DNA of 64,000 nucleotides, taken from contig NC_056749.1 in the NCBI RefSeq assembly GCF_019279795.1, forward strand, positions 579,942,006 through 580,006,005, given 5' to 3'. This stretch comes from Protopterus annectens (Eukaryota > Chordata > Ceratodontiformes > Protopteridae). Of the stretch, positions 57,541 to 64,000 are shown piece after piece. The notes below the pieces were generated by a model, which was not told the DNA's origin, did no database searches, and saw only the letters and a program-made list of their open reading frames with translations. The translations under genes were made by a program, and so were the position numbers. Numbering within the stretch: position 1 is the first letter of the stretch; each line of letters starts with the position of its first letter.

Positions 57541-60500
57541 TTTATTTTATTTGGTTTTAAAACAATAAATGAACAAATCAGTTATAAAACAAACACATAT
57601 TTACACAGGTCCACAGCTGATTAATACATCAAAGTTATACATATCAACAACGATTAGTATTTTTCAAGCAAGTCTTAACGTTTAAGCCAAGATTTATATG
57701 AATGTGTAATATTAGACATTTTCATCTTTATAGTATACTATTAGAAGTTCTCATCTTTATATTGTGCAATTCACTACTGCAAACAATTTTGCCATACTAA
57801 TAAATTCAACACTACAGGGGGTAACTTTACTTTTCCAGTTTTTAGTAATTACTTTTCTGGCTCTATCAAGAACAGACCAAAGAAGAGGCACCTGGGGTTT
57901 TGGAATGATCTCAGGAATTGGAGCATTAAATAAAACTACAGATTTAGAACTATTACATCTATCTGATCATAGAGCTTGAATGAAGCTATCAATTTATTTG
58001 CAAAAAGGGGAGGTGACTTCATATTCATATAACATATGCATCCAATCAGCTATTATTTCAGAATCACACCTCCAGCATTTAATTATATTTGATTTGTACA
58101 TCATTGTAATTTTATAAGGAGTGACAAAAGCAATATATAAGAATTTCCAAGTGAAAATTTTCCAATATAATGAAGGTGTAGTTTTATCAGCAGATTTTAA
58201 TATTATTTTCTTGTATTCTTTAAAGAAGTCTTCATTATTAATTTTTGAGGAGCACTTCCAAAAGGAATTGTCTAAATATGTGAAATGTAACTTAAGAATT
58301 GTATAAATTTGTGACAATTATGATACATTTTTCATTGTATTATTATTGATATTTACTAAGAATTCCAATAATTTGGGGAACAATTTCTTATCTAGGTTAA
58401 ATATCTTTAATCTTTGTGCCCACAAAGTCTATAAATATTTGTAAAATTAACCAATTCTCACAATCTTGACTGTATTTGAACCTCACATTTTCAACAGTAT
58501 ATTTATCAGTATCATTTAAGAATTGATGCCAATAAATTAAGTTACTTTGTTGTTTCAGTACTAGCATTTTGTTGAAGTTATGAGCTTTTAAGCAATCATT
58601 TGTATCTGCAATTGGAAACATAGAAAATATTAAGTTTTTAATACAATGGTTAGAATATGCGAACTTTTGGAAACAGGAAATTATGTTATTTTAAATAGGG
58701 AATTTGAGCAGAGGGTGCAATTCCATTTACGCAAAAATCTTTTAATTAAGATAAAATTATTAGGGACGTTTATGCCTGGTTGTGATAGATTTATTTACTA
58801 ATATTTCTTATGTATCTGTTTCCATTTTGAATCATACGATGAATTTATCCACAATGCTATAACTTTTACAATTGTTGAAGCAGCATACAATTGAATATCA
58901 GGGAATCCTATTACACTATTATCCCAACCTTTTCACTGCCAATCAATGGAAATTCTTGGTTTACTAGAATGCCAAAAATTAAGTAGAATATTATTTAGCT
59001 TCTTCATCAATTTTTTTTGGTGGAGATATTACTAAAGATTGTATGACAATATTTTAGGTACAATTACAATCTTAATAAGCATTATTCATTCTTCCATGGT
59101 AAAGAAGAATTTGATCCAATTTGTGACTAAATTTATCATTTTATCTACAACCTCTTGAAAGTTTGTTTGTATAATTTATTTACTATTAGACACAATGGTT
59201 ATACCACAGTATTTTATTTGATTGCTATTCCAACTGAAGTTAAAATATTTTTGTATGATTTTTTAATTTTTATTAATTAATAATGTACTTGTTTTACTAT
59301 GATTAAATCTTAAGTCTTAGTTTCATCAAACTGACTCATAGAATGAATTATATTTTGAATGAATTCTCTAAATTTCCTATTGTTAGTAAAATATCATCAG
59401 CAAAGAGATGAATCTTTAGTTCAAAATATTATTTTATTTTTATACCATTAATGCTCATATTGGATCTACTACTATTAGCAAAGGGTTCTATAGCTAATGC
59501 AAAAAGTAAAGGTGATAATGGATGGCCCCGTTTTGTGCCTTTCTGTAATTTAAAGAAAATTACCTATTTTAACATAAGCACAAGAGTTACTGTATAACTT
59601 AGAATTTAATGAAATTAGCTCAGGTGAGAAATTAAACACTTTAAGTGTTCTAAAGAGGAACGACCAATTAACTGAGTCAAAAGCTTTATCTAAATCACAA
59701 TTAATGATAGAAAGTCCTTTTTTATTTTTATTTGCATAGTCTATTAATGCATGTATTCTTATTATATTATCCTGTAATTGTCTATTTAAAATAAACCCAG
59801 TTTGATCATTGTTAATTAGTTTAGGTATAAGTAAATTAATTCTGTTAGCTAAAATGAACATGAGTATCATATACTCCACATTTAAAAGTGAAATGGGTCT
59901 GTATGATGAACACTTTGTAGCATCCTGATCTTGTTTTAAAATAGCTGATATAAGGGAATATTTCCATTATGGTGGGACTTCAGCAGTTATTTTAATTTCT
60001 CTACAGACCTTATATAATATTTTAACTGCATCATCTGGTAGTATTTTATATTAAGCCCGGCATCTTATTATTTTTTTAACTTTTTTTAATTTCATCTTTT
60101 ACTTCTGTTAAAGTGAATGATCTATATTTCTTTTTATTTGTTCACTTGTTATATTATTCTTTATATTTTAGAAAAGTTTCAGCAGTATCATCATTATCTA
60201 GGTTAGTTGTACTATTATTTATATTTTTATGAAATATTTCATTTTAAAATTCTTGAAATACCTTTAATATCTTTTCTTCTTCTTTCTTATTTATTATTTA
60301 TAATTGTTGTAATTTCCTTGACATGATTTAGTTTATTCAATTCTCTTTGATCTAAGAGTAAAGTTATGCAAGCTTAAGGGGTTAACTGAATATGCCTGAA
60401 GTTTAAGTTTTTTCAAGTTTTATTGAGACTTTATGATTTAGAATTTCAAATATGTTGTATTTAAGTTTTTAAGTTCAGACTGACTGATAATGTCATTTGG

Positions 60501-62025
60501 TTTTAGATTTAACTTTAGTGTGTCTATTTTGGCCAGTAGTGTATTCAGTTCTTTGTCTGATTCTCTTGTTTTTGCTAATATACCAGCTACCATGTAAGTA
60601 AGCCTTCAGTGAATCCCACAGGATAATGCCAGATACTTCACCATTCATGTTTATTTCTAGGAATTTATTGATCTCTTTAACATACTGATCTTTGAATCCT
60701 TTTATTTTAATAATGTATGCTGGTAATCTCCTGTGATGAATTAAATTGTCAGTTTTTAAAATAATATTAAAGATTATAGTATTATGGTCCAATAATGAAC
60801 ATGAAACTACTGGAACTTCTCTGATATGTTATAACATATTGTTTGATTTAAAAATGTTATCAATATTTCTTTGTGTTCCATATCTATATGAATAATGGGT
60901 AAATTGAAATGAGTATGTTTTCCTTAGCTCATATATGTCCTTTAAATTCATTAGATTTACAAAATTTGTTAAGTGTTGGCTGAAGATGCGATTCTCAGCT
61001 TTTTATCTACAGTAGAATCTTTGCCTGATAAAATACAGTTAAAATCACCAGCCATTATGACTTTACCTTTCATGTAATACGCTATAGTATCTAAGTACAT
61101 TTTTGCATCTTTAGCTCCAACCCATGGAATCCAATAAGAGTTCATCAACGTATTTAGTTTTCTGTTATATTCAATTATAAAAAATAGTATGTTAAGCATT
61201 GTATCAACATAAGTATATTTTCCTTTAGGCATTACTGTGAGTTCTTCCATAAAATGAGGGTGACGCCTCTTCGAGCTCAAAAGCCAGAACCTGCTAAAAC
61301 CAAATAATTCCTTAATGAACGTTTATTTACATCTTTATTAAGTAAATTGTTTCCTGTAGAAATACTATTTGAGTTTTATGTAATTGCAAGTATTTGAACA
61401 GATTCTCCCTCTTTACTGGAGTATTCAATCCATTAATATTAATAGATATGCATTTAAAATCAGACATTATTATAAGAGAGAAAAAAAAACACAGGTATAA
61501 TGAAATCACATTTATATACAGAACTTTTTATATACTTTATAAACAGCAATATGAAATCTTCAGTTATGGACCAAACTTTTGAAACAAATGCAAAATTACC
61601 TAATAATAGAACCCTAAAACATTCTACCATGGGATAGCATATTCCTAGTTTGTTGAAAAAGATGAACAAACTACCTGTCAAACTCTCCATTAGACTAACA
61701 ACACTTAGCTTATGCTTCTGATTCATATTAATGTGTCTCATGTTTTTAGTATGCATCATCTTAAAAAAGCCCGTCAGTGAGTTATGAATAAGAAAAGTTA
61801 AACAAGTGCTCAGAACCTTTATTATATGTTGACAAAACTAAATATCTCTACAGTCATCTTTCCCTGTACCTCACATTATCTCCCTGTTCTACTACAGGGA
61901 GGAATTCAGTTATGTTCATATTTATCAATTTAGATTCAGTTATGTTCATATTTATCAATTTAGAGGTCAGATGATTTTATATTTTTTATATTTACTTTGT
62001 GTAAACTTTTCATAGAATTATAAGT
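57541..62025 (-). mobile_element. L1-clade LINE copy 2, minus strand
   Basis: The A-rich tail is at 57541-57552 (T tract). ORF2 pieces on the minus strand: MSDFKCISININGLNTPVKR (EN start, 61467) with LQLHKTQIVFLQET, GKVIMAGDFNCILSGKDS (EN), GILWDSLKAYLHG-like (60640), NDQTGFILNRQLQDNIIRIH (59860), NCDLDKAFDSVNWSFL (RT), and CWRCDSEIIADWMHMLYEYE (C terminus, 58090). It aligns with copy 1 (15.06-22.2 kb) from end to end but lacks its microsatellites, the RTE tail and the 2.5-kb insertion. Multiple frameshifts show it is inactive. Confidence 0.88.
61903..61962 (+). repeat. ~30-bp tandem duplication in the L1 5' region
   Basis: TTCAGTTATGTTCATATTTA (then TCAATTTAGA) occurs twice in tandem in copy 2 only. 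Confidence 0.9.
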
Positions 62026-62029
62026 TCAT

Positions 62030-62876
62030 AAATTAGTACCAGTTGATTTTGACAACTTTTTGAGGTAAAAAGAGTAAACCTAGTTTCCTTGGGGTTGAGT
62101 AGGAGGTTTGATTCTTTGAGTCAGGTTTCTACAGAGGAGAAAGATGTTTGGGTAATGTCTTGGTGCTCATTTATTGTTGAGGCCACACTTATTAATGTTG
62201 AGTCATCTGCATACTGAACTAAACTAGCATGGTCAGTGGAGGTCATTAATAAATATACTAAATAGGAGAGGGCCCAGGATAGAGCCCTGAGGGACACCTG
62301 TAGTAACTGGTTAAAAGGATGAGTAGGTTTGTTGCCATTTAACTGCTTTTTGCCTTCCAGATTGTTAACTAAGAAACCATAACAAGGAGTATTGTGAACG
62401 TTCTATTAAAGAGAGTTGAATGAACGGTTACTGGACTGAAACAAATGCCTTTGACAAGTCTAAGAATATGGTGGACACAAGTAGACCACTGTTTCTCTGT
62501 TGATTCATTAAATTTGTAAAATGTAGTAGAGCAGTATTGGTGCAGTGCTGGGGCCTAAAGCCATGTTGTGTTTCTGGGAGGAGGTTAACTGAGGTTAGGT
62601 TGTGCATCAGCTGTATATGGCTGCAATTCTCTAACATTTTGGAGTGGAATGGAGAATCACTATTAGTCAGCAATTTTTAAACTCTGTAGCTGTGCCATCT
62701 TTCTGTAGTGGTATGATGTAGGATTTTTTCCAGAATGATGGGACATATCTTTCTGCTATGGACCTGTTAATTAGTATGGACAAAGGGAAGGCTGTGACTT
62801 CTGTGTCCATTTTTAGGTAGTCTGATGGTAGTTGGTGTATAGCTATGGAAGTAGTTTTTAGTTTATGGAGCAACTA
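62030..62876 (-). pseudogene. L2-like LINE RT part, inverted
   Basis: On the minus strand from 62873: IAIHQLPSDYLKMDTEV, PLSILINRSIAERYVPSFWK, KSYIIPLQKDGTATEFKN, then LLPETQHGFRPQHCTNTALL, VSTIFLDLSKAF, GVPQGSILGPLLFSIFIND, QYADDSTLISVAS (catalytic YADD kept) and LNPKETRFTLFTSK (about 62075). One strand thus carries RT domains 0 to about 6. Frameshifts occur near 62670 and 62265. The C terminus is missing here and lies on the other strand. Confidence 0.82.
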
Positions 62877-62879
62877 TAC

Positions 62880-63450
62880 TCATCCTATGTCTCCAGACAG
62901 TGGAACTCCCTGCCTATCACTCTAAAACAGGACAGCTCTCTATCTAGCTTTAAGCACAACCAAAAACAGTGCCTAAATTCCTCCTGGCTCCATTCTTGTT
63001 CACACCTTCACTAATTCTCTTTCTCAGATCTCTAGACTATCACCAACCCCTAACTATCCTGCTCTCTAATCTTATTCTGTAAATAGTGTAAATAAATTAT
63101 AACTACATTTATAATTATATACTGCGTTTCATCACTCCTATGTAAATTTAATTTTTATATTGCTGTATATGTAAATGCAACCTGTTTATTATCATACAAC
63201 TCTTCTACAGAAATCAAATTGTATTATCCTCTGTATTACTCATTGCATGATTCTAAAACCCCATTTATACTGTTAAGAAACTGAAATTCTATTTCTCTGT
63301 AATTTTTTTGTAATTGTTGTCACTTTAATGGAGGTTTTCTTCCTAGGCCTCAGCTAAAAATGAACTCTGTGCCCAGTCAGACCATCCTGACAAACGAAAG
63401 GCAATAAGTAAATAATAAATAAATAAATAAATAAATAAATAGTTCAACTT
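62880..63450 (+). mobile_element. L2-like LINE C terminus and 3' UTR, plus strand
   Basis: The plus strand from 62885 reads SYVSRQWNSLPITLKQDSSL followed by SSFKHNQKQCLNSSW, the C-terminal L2 signature. A 440-bp 3' UTR follows, ending CCTAGGCCTCAGCTAAAAAT, CCCAGTCAGACCATCCTGAC and (AAATAAAT)n at 63413-63440. Together with the inverted part on its left it makes one rearranged element. Confidence 0.8.
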
Positions 63451-64000
63451 GAGCTATTTGTTGTTTAACAACTGATTGAACTATTGTTAGTAGAGTTTAC
63501 ATGCACAGTGGTATTGTTATAAGCTATACCATACTTTGCTGTGTTCCTTAAAACATTAAAAAGCAAAATAGTTCAGGTAATGCCTTTTGTTTACCTACAG
63601 GCAATGACATACATATTTTGTTTATTTACAGGTACAGACACATATTTATGTGATGACTTGCTGGTAGCCCTTGCTAAATGCAGGCCTGATTTTAAGAATA
63701 GCACCTTCAAGCAATACCAAATTTTCTGCTATGGTTACTATTTTTTTACAAATTTATGCATAATTTTGAGACACATTTTTTAAATCTTAGGTTATGCCCT
63801 CTTAAACTCAGCCATTGCTAAAATGTCTAACATTTTCCAACACCATTCACATCAGGCTCTAACCACAGTCTTGATATATGCTTCAAATCAACCATCTTGG
63901 GCTTTACTGGTTTGTCCTTGGTGAATGACAAATGGTTAAATCTGTTTACCTGTGCCTCCAGTGAAGGTTTTGCTCTAACCAAAAGTTTCTTTTTCAGTTT
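63451..64000. other. Intergenic, no gene recognised
   Basis: The frame 63541-63783 has no domain. A TTTACAG|GTACAG junction near 63630 resembles a splice acceptor, but the following frame (LCDDLLVALAKCRPDF) is not recognised and I do not call an exon. Confidence 0.4.

Noticed and set aside
63541-63783. Possible host exon after a TTTACAG acceptor-like site
   Set aside because: The reading frame is not recognised, has no good donor, and the area is otherwise repeat-flanked intergenic DNA.

Overview
This window is eukaryotic, almost certainly vertebrate, and contains no host gene, rRNA or tRNA gene that I can support. It is AT-rich intergenic or intronic DNA made largely of decayed transposable elements, with long dinucleotide microsatellites and tandem repeats. 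The mix of elements is L1 of the fish/amphibian type, RTE with a (GAT)n tail, L2/CR1-like LINEs, a Penelope-like element with a GIY-YIG domain, tRNA-derived SINEs, and PIF/Harbinger and LTR-retrotransposon remnants. This fits a large repeat-rich fish, lobe-finned fish or amphibian genome. I cannot fix the species. Assignments rest on reading translated motifs by eye and on knowledge of element families, not on database searches.

Layout. 0-2 kb: AT-rich, nothing recognised. 2.0-3.5 kb: a MIR-like SINE and a 5'-truncated LINE with an open RT reading frame. 4.4-4.9 kb: Harbinger transposase remnant. 7.15-9.1 kb: a 35-bp minisatellite. 12.2-14.3 kb: Penelope-like 3' half with a nested SINE. 15.06-22.2 kb: minus-strand L1, interrupted by a 2.5-kb block that contains a 1.1-kb near-perfect palindrome. 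23.8-29.76 kb: a ~2.85-kb tandem segmental duplication carrying L1 ORF1 remnants and ~300-bp MITE-like repeats. 30-31.7 kb: short tandem repeats, MITE copies and a SINE. 32-33 kb: LINE 3' fragment. 33.0-35.4 kb: CpG-richer block, a TIR element bracketed by (AT)n, and (CA)n. 38.8-41.5 kb: inverted repeat pair and a small foldback retro-insertion. 42-49 kb: mostly unassigned, with SINE/LINE tails and a possible Harbinger MYB-like ORF. 49.2-55.67 kb: a LINE split into two opposite-strand parts, with a nearly full-length RTE (50.2-53.55 kb) and a SINE tail nested in it. 55.7-56.5 kb: Gypsy-like protease remnant. 56.5-57.54 kb: L2-like 3' half. 57.54-62.0 kb: a second L1 copy. 62.03-63.45 kb: L2-like LINE with an inverted 5' part.

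How the parts relate. The window records layered insertion: L1 invaded by L2-like DNA and a palindrome, a LINE invaded by RTE and SINE, and a Penelope-like element invaded by a SINE. The LINE at 2.3-3.5 kb and the SINEs at 22.2, 48.5 and 53.9 kb share the same 3' tail, as expected of a LINE/SINE partnership. Two L1 copies allow a natural comparison: three long microsatellites grew inside one copy from short seeds still visible in the other. I found no novel gene system. The most unusual objects are the palindrome, the two inverted LINE arrangements, the LINE/SINE tail sharing, and several very short retro-insertions with clear target-site duplications.
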